Below, piece after piece: positions 27,530 through 35,359 of a stretch of DNA of 64,000 bases (its first letter is position 1; every line of letters starts with the position of its first letter). The stretch covers positions 744,001-808,000 of the forward strand of contig NZ_CP022221.1 of assembly GCF_004114935.1 (NCBI RefSeq), read 5' to 3'. Position numbers and translations under genes: made by a program. The DNA is from Bradyrhizobium zhanjiangense. Lineage in GTDB: Bacteria; Pseudomonadota; Alphaproteobacteria; Rhizobiales; Xanthobacteraceae. The notes below the pieces were generated by a model, which saw only the letters and a list, made by a program, of their open reading frames with translations, was not told the DNA's origin and searched no databases.

Positions 27530-28405
27530 CTACGGCCCGTACAGCACGAGCTCCGTATCGGTGAGATCGGCAAGCTGTGGCCGATGCGGGCCCTTGAAAT
27601 ATTTGCGGCCGCGGCGCTCTGTGTAGAGGCCGATGAGGCCGGAAAGCGGGCTGTTGCAATCGACGGCCACCGAGATTTTGCCGAACCGCAGCAGCAGCCG
27701 GCCGATCCGGCCGGCGCAGGCGGCATATTCGGCGATGTTGCGGCAGTAGATTAGTTTCATCGCGGGCGGCGCGATGAAGCCGCGGCGGATGCGCACCGGT
27801 TGCAGGATGAAGGGGAACGTTCCCTGCGGCGTGCGGCAGACCAGGCTGAGGCAATTGTAGCGTGCATGACGCGTCAAGAGCTCGGTCTCTGTGTCGGAAA
27901 GCCCCTCGATCGCCTTGGCGTGCTGCGAGATCACCGCGATCTTGCTCCAGCGCGGGGCACGCGCCAGCGCGGGCACCGAGAAGAAGATGCCGCGGCAGTA
28001 ATCACGAAAGCCCTGCGTCTCGATGATGGGCCAGGTCCACGGCGCCGGGCTGATGTTGAGGTAAGTGACGTCCTTGTGCCGCTGCGCAATCTTGGTCAGC
28101 AGCGGCGCGTAGTTGCGATAGGCCGGATCGACATACCAGCTCGACAAATTGCACTGGATGGTAGTCTCTTCGCCGTTCTTGCGCGCCGTGTAGATCAGCA
28201 GCAGCACGCCGACCGGTGTGCCGTCATCCTCGAGCATGTAGCCGAAGCGCGGATAGCCCTCCGGCACGGTCCGGAAGGCCTGCCGGCGCAGGCCCTGGAT
28301 CCAATAGTCACGCGAGCGGCCGACGAAGCCGCGCGTCAGGAGGTCCGCGATGGCTTCGACATCGGACTCGGTGATTTCGCGGCATCGGACCTTGGTGTGG
28401 ATCAC
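27530..28405 (-). CDS. GNAT-like acyltransferase of the aminoacyl-carrier-protein cluster
   Basis: 291 aa. The opening VRCREITESDVEAIADLLTRGFVGRSRDYWIQGL and the following strand 'PRFGYMLEDDGTPVGVLLLIYT' look like a GNAT N-acetyltransferase half; a second half (about 150-290) is less familiar but contains 'ETQGFRDY', a typical GNAT late motif. Start set at the GTG 28405, 40 bases after the ligase stop; a CTG a little upstream is an alternative. Third gene in the acyl-CoA-dehydrogenase / ligase / acyltransferase run, so it may move the aminoacyl group from the carrier protein to an acceptor. That role is inference; the fold call is moderate. Confidence 0.72.
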   Translation of the reverse strand: MIHTKVRCREITESDVEAIADLLTRGFVGRSRDYWIQGLRRQAFRTVPEGYPRFGYMLEDDGTPVGVLLLIYTARKNGEETTIQCNLSSWYVDPAYRNYAPLLTKIAQRHKDVTYLNISPAPWTWPIIETQGFRDYCRGIFFSVPALARAPRWSKIAVISQHAKAIEGLSDTETELLTRHARYNCLSLVCRTPQGTFPFILQPVRIRRGFIAPPAMKLIYCRNIAEYAACAGRIGRLLLRFGKISVAVDCNSPLSGLIGLYTERRGRKYFKGPHRPQLADLTDTELVLYGP

Positions 28406-28445
28406 GCTCGTCTTGCCCGTGGAAATGATCAGCCTCGTGGTTTCG

Positions 28446-29426
28446 TTAGCGCCAGCCTTCGCCGTGGGCCTCGGCCGCAACATGCGGCTGCAGGCCCAGG
28501 ACGTCCCGTACCTTGGCGGGCCAGGCGGAAAGATCGGTGCCGTGGGTGTGGAACATGGCAACGGCCAGGCGGTCCATGCCGAAGGCAACGCAGCCGGTAT
28601 GGGCCGGCTCGCCATTGGCCTCCCTAATGTCCCAGGTCGTGCCGAAATGCTCGCGGTGATAGTTGAAGCTCATGCAGGCGGTCGGCTGCTCTTCCGAGCG
28701 CAGCGGGATCAGGAGCTCGAACTTCAGCTGCTGCTGTTTCTGGCTCACCGCCTTCATCTGGCCGACGCGGCCGAAGAAGGGATCGCTGGCATAGTCGACG
28801 CGGAAGGTGAGGCCGAGATCGCGCGCGATCGTCTGCGCGCGGACCATCCAGCGCTCGCGGAAGTCGGCGACGTCATCGGGGCTGCCGATGCAGACATATT
28901 CGCGCATCCGGAACGATTGCAGCCGGTCGAGATGCTTCGACGGCTCGCGGCGGAAGCAGTCGGCGGCGACGTCGAAGCGCAGACCGCCCTTCGGCAATTG
29001 GCCGCGGCTCGCCGCGATCGGGTAGACGGGATAGCAGGCGGCCGGCGACAGCACGAGGTCGGCCGGCGAGAGCGATGAGGTCCAGTCGCCGCCGGCATCG
29101 AAGCGGCTCACCGCGGCGTTGATCTCGCGTTCGGTGCCGTGCAGGCCGCAGACGCAGCCGAGCAGGTTCGGAAAGCTCTTGAGGTAGCCGGACTTCTCCA
29201 GCTGAGCCCGGCTCATCACCGGCGGAAAGCGCATCACCTCGGTTCCGGCCTCGCGATGGCCAGTGATCAGCGTGGCGAGCTTTTCGACGATGCCCTCATA
29301 GAGCGCGGTGCGGGCGTAGACCCCGTCCGAGCCCATGCGGTGGAACAGCTTGTCGGCGAGATGATCGAGCGGATCGATGATCTGCGGTGCGGTGTCGGGC
29401 GAATTGGGGAGGACGGCAATATTCAT
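28446..29426 (-). CDS. Amino acid:[carrier protein] ligase (truncated seryl-tRNA-synthetase homologue)
   Basis: 326-aa class II synthetase catalytic core without the tRNA-binding coiled coil. It activates an amino acid with ATP and loads it on the phosphopantetheine of a carrier protein. Length and active-site zinc ligands (Cys131 in SPAACYPVYP, Glu176 in FRMREYVC, Cys279 in HTGCVAFGMDR) match, residue for residue as I recall, the characterised Bradyrhizobium enzyme Bll0957, which prefers glycine. Class II motif 2 (FRMREY) and motif 3 (GMDRLAVAM) are visible. AGGAC precedes the ATG. The cognate carrier protein is the divergent gene at 31055. The end product of this pathway is not established to my knowledge. 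Confidence 0.93.
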   Translation of the reverse strand: MNIAVLPNSPDTAPQIIDPLDHLADKLFHRMGSDGVYARTALYEGIVEKLATLITGHREAGTEVMRFPPVMSRAQLEKSGYLKSFPNLLGCVCGLHGTEREINAAVSRFDAGGDWTSSLSPADLVLSPAACYPVYPIAASRGQLPKGGLRFDVAADCFRREPSKHLDRLQSFRMREYVCIGSPDDVADFRERWMVRAQTIARDLGLTFRVDYASDPFFGRVGQMKAVSQKQQQLKFELLIPLRSEEQPTACMSFNYHREHFGTTWDIREANGEPAHTGCVAFGMDRLAVAMFHTHGTDLSAWPAKVRDVLGLQPHVAAEAHGEGWR

Positions 29427-29482
29427 GGGTCGATGTCCTGCTATCTCAAAATTGTTCTTGTTGGTTCAGTCGCCAAGGCACC

Positions 29483-30700
29483 TTAGTCACGAAGGCTCAT
29501 TGGCACGCCGCTCATCAGCGTCGCTGTCGCGGCGTTGGCGAGAATACGGTCGTTGTTGATCATGATCGGCGACGACAGCACGTCGCGCAGGTGACGGCCC
29601 ATCGTGAATTCGCCGTCGTTGCGGTAGCCGGAAAGACCCGCGGTGCGCATCGCATGCATCACCGTCTCGACCGCGAGCTCGGAGGCCTGCACCTTCAAAA
29701 GCGTGATCGAGGACTGGAAGTCGAGCGAGCCGAGCGCGCGCTCGTCATGCTCAGCGCGGTCGAAAGCGTCGATGTTGGCAGCAATCAGCGCGCGCAGCTT
29801 GGCGAGCGACATCTTGGCGGCGGTGAAATGCGCCGCGGCCGGCGGCATTTGTCCGCCGGAGCTGCGGGCCGCCTTGCGGATGAAGGCCTGCGCACGGGTC
29901 ACCGCGGCGGCGGCAATGCCGGCCCAAGCCGACGACCAGCACAGATGCGCGAATGGCGTCATGGTCTGGGCGTGGATCTTGTCGTAGGATTCCGGGAAGA
30001 CGCGGTCGGCGGGGCAATCGACCTTCAGCTCGAAACCGGTCGAGCAAGTGCCGCGCATGCCGAGCGTTTCCCAGCCCAGCGTCCGCTTCAGCGAATAATC
30101 GTCCTTGGCGAGTGCCAGCAGTACTTGGTCGGAAGCGGCAGCGTCGGTGGCGCGGCGGGCGATGGTGACGAGGCCGTCGGCCTCGGCGCCGTAGGAGATG
30201 ACGGTGGCGTCGCGTACCAGCGACACGGTATCGCCGGCGTGATCGACGGCGGCGGCGCTGGCGCGGATGTTGCCGCCGTTCTGTCCTTCGGTGGTGGAGG
30301 AGGCGAGCAGCCACTGGTCGCGCGCGACCCGGCGCATCATGGTTTCCATCCAGGGAATGCCGTGGCCGTGCCTGACGACGCAGGCGACCTTGGTCTGGTG
30401 CATCGCGTAGATCATCGCGGTGGAAGCGCAGGCACGCCCGAGCGTGTAGCAGATATCGGTGACGTCGTAGATCGAAGCGCCGAAGCCGCCGAACTCGACC
30501 GGGATCATGACGCCAAGCAGTTTTTGCTCACGCGCGACCTCGAAAGCCGTGTGGGGGAAGCGGGCGTCGCGATCGACCCCGTCTGCATCGGCCGCTGCGG
30601 CAGCGGCGGTCCGGGCGGCACGCTCGATCAGGGAAGGACCCTGCTCGAGAAAGTTCGTCTGCGTTTCGTCGACAGTGAGGACTGCTTCACGCACGTTCAT
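29483..30700 (-). CDS. Acyl-CoA-dehydrogenase-fold flavoprotein of the carrier-protein cluster
   Basis: 405 aa, ACAD superfamily: helical N-terminus 'LLGVMIPVEFGGFGASIYDVTDICYTLGRAC', middle barrel 'LLASSTTEGQNGGNIRASAA', then 'LGMRGTCSTGFEL' (the usual GMRGT flavin-domain turn) and a helical C-terminus ending SSPIMINNDRIL. Neither usual catalytic Glu position looks occupied: no ER in the helix-G segment CWSSAWAGIA and no EGT/GGT near the end. Its substrate may be carrier-bound rather than CoA-bound, given the neighbours. GGAGGCGG precedes the ATG. First gene of the three-gene minus-strand unit, 56 bp before the ligase. Confidence 0.85.
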   Translation of the reverse strand: MNVREAVLTVDETQTNFLEQGPSLIERAARTAAAAAADADGVDRDARFPHTAFEVAREQKLLGVMIPVEFGGFGASIYDVTDICYTLGRACASTAMIYAMHQTKVACVVRHGHGIPWMETMMRRVARDQWLLASSTTEGQNGGNIRASAAAVDHAGDTVSLVRDATVISYGAEADGLVTIARRATDAAASDQVLLALAKDDYSLKRTLGWETLGMRGTCSTGFELKVDCPADRVFPESYDKIHAQTMTPFAHLCWSSAWAGIAAAAVTRAQAFIRKAARSSGGQMPPAAAHFTAAKMSLAKLRALIAANIDAFDRAEHDERALGSLDFQSSITLLKVQASELAVETVMHAMRTAGLSGYRNDGEFTMGRHLRDVLSSPIMINNDRILANAATATLMSGVPMSLRD

Positions 30701-31054
30701 GCTCGTCCGCCTCCGGTTTGCCGTTCGAGATCGCCGCCATCATTCGCGATGCCGCCAGCGATCCTCCGACCATCTTTGCTTGTGAGACGAGGCTACGGAT
30801 TTAATTCAAATTCGTCGATGAAATAGAGGGTAAACAAATCCCAATTCCGAACGAACAGTTAAGGTCCGGTTGTTTGCATCACCGGAATTTCCGCGGTCGC
30901 GTTAAGACTGGAAGAGGTCTGAATTTTAGTCAATCTGAGTCATCGTTTACTAAGAAAAGCGAAGTAACCCTCGCGCCCATTGCGGGATCGACTGGCCGTG
31001 CCCATCGTAGCCGGCAGTCCGGTCCGCCTCCGATAGACAGATGGGAATTTGCCG
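30701..31054. promoter_or_regulatory. Divergent control region of the aminoacyl-carrier-protein cluster
   Basis: 354 bp without a gene between the dehydrogenase-like gene and the carrier-protein gene. The middle (about 30790-30960) is markedly AT-richer than its surroundings (tttaattcaaattc, ttaagactgg, gaattttagtcaatc, gtttactaagaaaa), as expected for two divergent promoters. I could not assign a specific sigma-factor or operator motif. Confidence 0.5.
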
Positions 31055-31327
31055 ATGCAGGCCTTCGATACCGACATGCGCAGTCGCATCATCAAGCTGG
31101 TGAAGGGCATCCTCGAACAGAACTCGCTCACGGCGGACATCACGCCGTCGGCGAAGCTCGTGGACGTTGGCCTGACTTCGATGGACATGGTCAATCTGAT
31201 GCTCGGCGTCGAGGCCGAGTTCGACTTCACCATCCCGCAAGCCGAGATCACGCCGGAGAACTTCCAGTCCGTCGAAACGCTGGAGCGGATGGTCGCGACG
31301 CAGCTGCAGCCGGCAACGGCGGCTTAG
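31055..31327 (+). CDS. Aminoacyl carrier protein (acyl-carrier-protein-like)
   Basis: 90-aa acidic four-helix carrier protein. The phosphopantetheine site is Ser42 in DVGLTSMDMVNLML, where the usual DSL is replaced by TSM as in the characterised aminoacyl carrier proteins. Start at the ATG 31055 (MQAFDTDMRS), with a GGGA about 10 bases upstream; a TTG two codons earlier is possible. Divergent from the ligase unit, the arrangement expected for the Bll0957 partner. It should receive an amino acid (glycine likely) as a thioester. It is not the fatty-acid AcpP. Confidence 0.9.
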   Translation: MQAFDTDMRSRIIKLVKGILEQNSLTADITPSAKLVDVGLTSMDMVNLMLGVEAEFDFTIPQAEITPENFQSVETLERMVATQLQPATAA

Positions 31328-31351
31328 CTCCGGCACAACTGCTTATCCGGC

Positions 31352-31473
31352 GTCGTCCCGGCGCAGGCCGGGACCCATAACCCCCGGGAGTGGTTGTGGC
31401 GCAAAGCTGGCAACCACGAGTCTCCGCCAAACTCTATCCTGTGGCTATGGGTCCCGGCCTTCGCCGGGACGAC
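31352..31473. repeat. Palindromic intergenic repeat, family B copy 4
   Basis: Arms gtcgtcccggcgcaggccgg / ccggccttcgccgggacgac, inner gggacccataa / tatgggtccc; core 'ggcaaccacgagtctccgcc'. It occupies the space between the carrier protein and mtnP; the rest of 31328-31598 holds no recognisable gene. Confidence 0.85.
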
Positions 31474-31598
31474 ATCGAGCGTAAGGCGCTTGCTTGTGCT
31501 TCTCACCGCACCGGCATTGCCCCCACCCCCGTTCCAAAACCGCTGCAAAACTGGCATAGCTTAACCATGTCGCACAGCGCGGACGGGATGGAGCAGGC

Positions 31599-32474
31599 AT
31601 GACGCAGGCGGTATTGGGCATCATTGGCGGCTCCGGCATCTATGATCTGCCGGGCCTGGAGGGTGCGCGCGAAGAGGTGATCAAGAGCCCCTGGGGCGAG
31701 CCGTCCGCGCCCGTGCGGCGCGGCACTATGGCGGGCCTGCCGGTCGTGTTCCTGCCGCGGCACGACAAGGGCCATCGGCTGTCGCCCTCCGACATCAACT
31801 ACCGCGCCAATATCGACGTTCTGAAGCGGGCCGGCGTCACCGACCTGATCTCGCTATCGGCCTGCGGTTCCTTTAGGGAGGAACTGCCGCCCGGCACCTT
31901 CGTTCTCATCGATCAGTTCGTCGATCGCACCCACAAGCGCGAGAGCTCGTTCTTCGGCCGAGGCTGCGTCGCGCACGTGTCGATGGCGCATCCGGTTTCG
32001 CCGCGGCTGCGCATTCACCTGGCCGCAGCAGCCGAGGCCGAGGGCATCGCAATCGCGCGGACCGGTACCTATGTCTGCATGGAGGGGCCGCAATTCTCTA
32101 CTTATGCGGAAAGCATGACGTACAAGACGCTGGACTACTCGGTGATCGGCATGACCAACATGCCCGAGGCGAAGCTCGCGCGTGAGGCGGAGCTCTGTTA
32201 CGCTACCGTCGCGATGGTGACGGATTTCGATTGCTGGCATCCCGACCATGATGCGGTCACCGTGCAGGACATTATCCGCGTGCTGAACTCGAATGCCGAC
32301 AAGGCGAAAGCGCTGGTGGCGCGGCTGGCGAAGGATTTTCCGCGCGAGCATGAGCCGTGTCCGATCGGCTCGGATCGTGCGCTCGACACCGCGCTGATCA
32401 CGGCGCCCGAGGCGCGCGATCCCGAGCTTTTGAAGAAGCTCGATGCGGTGGCAGGGCGCATCCTGCGTGGTTGA
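31599..32474 (+). CDS. mtnP: S-methyl-5'-thioadenosine phosphorylase
   Basis: 291-aa trimeric purine-nucleoside phosphorylase family enzyme. It splits methylthioadenosine (from polyamine and acyl-homoserine-lactone synthesis) into adenine and methylthioribose-1-phosphate. Motifs: IGGSGIYDLPGLEG, FLPRHDKGHRLSPSDINYRAN, TGTYVCMEGPQFST (substrate pocket) and IGMTNMPEAKLAREAE. GGAG is five bases before the ATG. 18 bp upstream of mtnA, which uses its product, so the pair is an operon. Confidence 0.97.
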   Translation: MTQAVLGIIGGSGIYDLPGLEGAREEVIKSPWGEPSAPVRRGTMAGLPVVFLPRHDKGHRLSPSDINYRANIDVLKRAGVTDLISLSACGSFREELPPGTFVLIDQFVDRTHKRESSFFGRGCVAHVSMAHPVSPRLRIHLAAAAEAEGIAIARTGTYVCMEGPQFSTYAESMTYKTLDYSVIGMTNMPEAKLAREAELCYATVAMVTDFDCWHPDHDAVTVQDIIRVLNSNADKAKALVARLAKDFPREHEPCPIGSDRALDTALITAPEARDPELLKKLDAVAGRILRG

Positions 32475-32492
32475 GACGAAAGGCAGAATGCC

Positions 32493-33599
32493 ATGAAGGT
32501 CGACGGCAAGCATTTTCGCAGCATCTGGCGTGAGCGTGACGGCTGGTCGGTCGGCGCGATCGACCAACGCAGGCTGCCCCACGAGTTCGTCATTGCGAAG
32601 CTGACGTCATGCGAAGACGCGGCAGTCGCCATCCGCGACATGCTGGTGCGCGGCGCGCCGCTGATCGGCGCCACCGCGACTTACGGCATGGCGCTCGCGA
32701 TGCGCGAGGACGCCTCCGACGCCGGCCTGAAGCGTGCCTATGAGACGCTCGTCGTGGCGCGGCCGACCGCGATCAATCTGAAGTGGGCGCTAGACGAGAT
32801 GCGCGCGGCGCTGGCGCCGATCGATCCGGTCGAACGGGCGGAGGCGGCCTACGCGCGTGCCGACGAGATCGTCGAACAGGACGTCGAGATCAACCGCGGC
32901 ATCGCCGGCAATGGCCTGAAGCTGATCGAGGCGATTGCGGCGAAGAAGCCGGGCGAGGTGATCAATGTCCTGACTCATTGCAACGCCGGCTGGCTTGCGA
33001 CGGTCGACTGGGGCACGGCGACGGCGCCGATCTATCTCGCGCATGAGCGCGGCATCAAGGTTCATGTCTGGGTCGACGAGACCCGTCCGCGCAACCAGGG
33101 CGCCTCGCTCACGGCCTGGGAGCTGGGCCATCACGGCGTGCCGCACACGGTGATCCCGGACAATACTGGCGGCCATCTGATGCAGCACGGCATGGTCGAT
33201 CTCGCCATCGTCGGCACCGACCGCGTCGCCGCCAATGGCGATGTCTGCAACAAGATCGGCACCTATCTGAAGGCGCTCGCCGCGCATGATAATGGTGTGC
33301 CGTTCTACGTTGCGCTGCCGTCGCCGACGATCGACTTCGCCGTTCATGATGGCATCCGCGACATCCCAATCGAGCAGCGCAGTGGCGTGGAGGTCACTGA
33401 CATGACCGGCCGCACCGCGGACGGCAGGCTCGAGACGGTTCGCATCGTGCCGGAGGGATCGCCCGTCGCGAACTATGCGTTCGACGTAACGCCGGCGCGT
33501 CTCGTCACCGGCCTCATCACCGAGCGTGGCGTGCTGAAGCCCGACCGCGCATCGCTGGCGGCGGCGTTTCCGGAGCGGATCGCCGCCGCGGCGGAATAG
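32493..33599 (+). CDS. mtnA: S-methyl-5-thioribose-1-phosphate isomerase
   Basis: 368-aa isomerase converting methylthioribose-1-phosphate to the ribulose form, second step of methionine salvage here. The catalytic Cys lies in [17 protein letters not shown] and the catalytic Asp in [20 protein letters not shown], both intact. [20 protein letters not shown] is the N-terminal phosphate loop; eIF2B-like fold. Later salvage genes (mtnB, C, D or the shunt) are not in the window, so the route from here is unknown. Confidence 0.97.
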   Translation: MKVDGKHFRSIWRERDGWSVGAIDQRRLPHEFVIAKLTSCEDAAVAIRDMLVRGAPLIGATATYGMALAMREDASDAGLKRAYETLVVARPTAINLKWALDEMRAALAPIDPVERAEAAYARADEIVEQDVEINRGIAGNGLKLIEAIAAKKPGEVINVLTHCNAGWLATVDWGTATAPIYLAHERGIKVHVWVDETRPRNQGASLTAWELGHHGVPHTVIPDNTGGHLMQHGMVDLAIVGTDRVAANGDVCNKIGTYLKALAAHDNGVPFYVALPSPTIDFAVHDGIRDIPIEQRSGVEVTDMTGRTADGRLETVRIVPEGSPVANYAFDVTPARLVTGLITERGVLKPDRASLAAAFPERIAAAAE

Positions 33600-33628
33600 T
33601 CAGTTCGCCAGTCGGGCTCGTTCAACAC

Positions 33629-33708
33629 CGTCATTGCGAGCGAAGCGAAGCAATCCAGAATCTTTCCGCGGAGACAGTCTGGATTGCTTCGCTCCGCTCG
33701 CAATGACG
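33629..33708. repeat. Palindromic intergenic repeat, family A copy 2
   Basis: Ends cgtcattgcgagcg / cgctcgcaatgacg, inner gaagcaatccagaatc / gtctggattgcttcgc. Most symmetrical family A copy; between convergent mtnA and the HAD gene. Confidence 0.88.
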
Positions 33709-33720
33709 GAGTATGACGCG

Positions 33721-34356
33721 CTAGCTCAGCTTCAGCCTCGTCGCGGCCTCGAGCTCGGCGATGGCCTGGGCTCCGCTAGTCACCTTGATCGTGGTCATGC
33801 CCATCTCGCGCGCGGGTTTCAGGTTGACGCCGAGATCGTCGAGATAAACACAATTGTTTGGGTCAACTTTCAGCGTCTCGACCATCAGCCGGTAGATACG
33901 CGGATCGGGCTTGCGCAGGCCGATCTTGGCGGATTCGATGACATGATCGAACAGCGCCATCACCTCGGCCACGTAAAGCGTGCGCCCCGTGAGGCTGCCG
34001 ATGGCGTTGGCCGGAAGGTTGTTGGTGATGCAGCCGGTCTTGAATTGCGCCGTGATGCGCTTCAGCGCCTCGACCATCTCGGGACGCAGATCGCCCTGGA
34101 GCAGCGGCAGCACGTCGCGCCCGCGCACCTCCGCGCCAAGTGCACGTGATTCCTCGGCGAACAAATGATCGAATGCGTCGATATCCACCTCGGCGCGCTC
34201 GAACTTGGCCCAGGCATTTTCCAGATGGTTGGCGGCGTTGGTGCGCCGGATGATGTCGATGGGCAGGCCACGTTCGGTCTCGAACCGGGCGAACGCCTCG
34301 AACGGTGAGCTCGTCAACACGCCGCCAAAATCAAAGATCACAGCTTCGATCGTCAA
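33721..34356 (-). CDS. HAD-superfamily (subfamily IA) hydrolase
   Basis: 211-aa phosphatase-like protein. Motif I is VIFDFGGVLT, keeping the nucleophile Asp but with Gly in place of the second Asp, as in YihX- and ACAD10-type HADs. Motif II lies in TGCITNNLPAN, the motif III Lys in IGLRKPDPRIYRLM, and motif IV in CVYLDDLGVNLKPA. The cap is alpha-helical C1 (about 15-85). Resembles the N-terminal phosphatase of epoxide-hydrolase/ACAD10 proteins. Substrate unknown. Divergent from the protease gene. Confidence 0.88.
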   Translation of the reverse strand: MTIEAVIFDFGGVLTSSPFEAFARFETERGLPIDIIRRTNAANHLENAWAKFERAEVDIDAFDHLFAEESRALGAEVRGRDVLPLLQGDLRPEMVEALKRITAQFKTGCITNNLPANAIGSLTGRTLYVAEVMALFDHVIESAKIGLRKPDPRIYRLMVETLKVDPNNCVYLDDLGVNLKPAREMGMTTIKVTSGAQAIAELEAATRLKLS

Positions 34357-34475
34357 GGTCCCGCCCTCGTCAATTCAGTGCCAAGATAGCTGACAAGACG
34401 GCTAGCACGCGCTATCGGCGAGGGCCAGCCCGAAGCAAACTCCGCCCCTGACCGAACCGACTGCAAGACGTTCCC

Positions 34476-35234
34476 ATGAAAACAATTGCGACATTCATCA
34501 CGGCCGCTCTGCTGCTCGCCACGCCTGCCCACGCCATCGTCGGCGGCGGCACGCCGCAGGCGGATGGTGTCGCGCGCGCCATTGTCACGATTGTCGGCTC
34601 GCGCGGCAATTTCTGCACCGGGAGCCTGATCGCACCAAAACTTGTGCTCACCGTCGCTCACTGCGTGCAGCCCGGTGCGGACTACAAGATCGTCGATCGC
34701 GGCGCCGACGGCCAGCCGCAATTGCTGAACGTCCGTTCTGTCGCGATCCATCCGAACTTCAACATGCAGGCGATGCAGGCGCATCGGGCGACCGCCGACG
34801 TGGCACTGTTGCAACTGGAAATTCCACTCAAGGGAAAATCGACGGTGCCAGTCGGTGCACCGAATATTCCAATCCGCGTCGGCAGCCGTTTTACCATCGC
34901 CGGCATCGGCGTCGCAGTTCGCGGCGATGGCAAGAGCGGCGGCATCACGCGTGTCGCTGCGCTTATCGCCACCGGCCAGCCCGGGACGCTCCAGATCCGG
35001 CTGGTCGATCCCGTAACCAGCGGTGGTCGCGACGGAATCGGCGCTTGTACCGGTGATTCCGGCGGTCCTGTGTTCGAGGACAAGCCGAATGGCGCCGTGC
35101 TCGTCGGCGTCGTCAGTTGGTCGACAGGGCCAAACGGCGCCGACGGTTGCGGCGGGTTGACCGGCGTCACGCCGCTCACGCTCTACCGGGACTGGATCTT
35201 GCAGACCGCACGGAGCTGGGGTGCGGCACTGTGA
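34476..35234 (+). CDS. Secreted chymotrypsin-fold serine protease
   Basis: 252 aa, S1 family. Signal peptide residues 1-20 ending TPAHA. The next residues are IVGGG, so the predicted mature N-terminus is the same as that of an activated trypsin. Catalytic His is in VLTVAHC, Asp in TADVALLQL and Ser in ACTGDSGGPV; cysteine pairs C-FCTG/AHC and ACTG/DGCGG match conserved disulfides. The position equivalent to trypsin Asp189 is Gly (GIGACTGDSGG), so the specificity is probably for small or hydrophobic residues. The C-terminus (TPLTLYRDWILQ) is the usual end helix. No inhibitor gene nearby. Confidence 0.92.
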   Translation: MKTIATFITAALLLATPAHAIVGGGTPQADGVARAIVTIVGSRGNFCTGSLIAPKLVLTVAHCVQPGADYKIVDRGADGQPQLLNVRSVAIHPNFNMQAMQAHRATADVALLQLEIPLKGKSTVPVGAPNIPIRVGSRFTIAGIGVAVRGDGKSGGITRVAALIATGQPGTLQIRLVDPVTSGGRDGIGACTGDSGGPVFEDKPNGAVLVGVVSWSTGPNGADGCGGLTGVTPLTLYRDWILQTARSWGAAL

Positions 35235-35359
35235 TTTGACCGCGACCTGATCTATGTCATCTTGAAGCGGAAGCGCGATGGGCGACACTGCCTGTCGCGG
35301 AGGAAACGCGCCGTCCGATCAAGGCCGGCCACAAAAACAAAGCAAGGCAATAAGTAACA

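Noticed and set aside
31599..33599. Complete methionine-salvage operon
   Set aside because: Only mtnP and mtnA are present; the following genes are a repeat and an unrelated HAD hydrolase with a YihX-like motif I, not MtnC-type.
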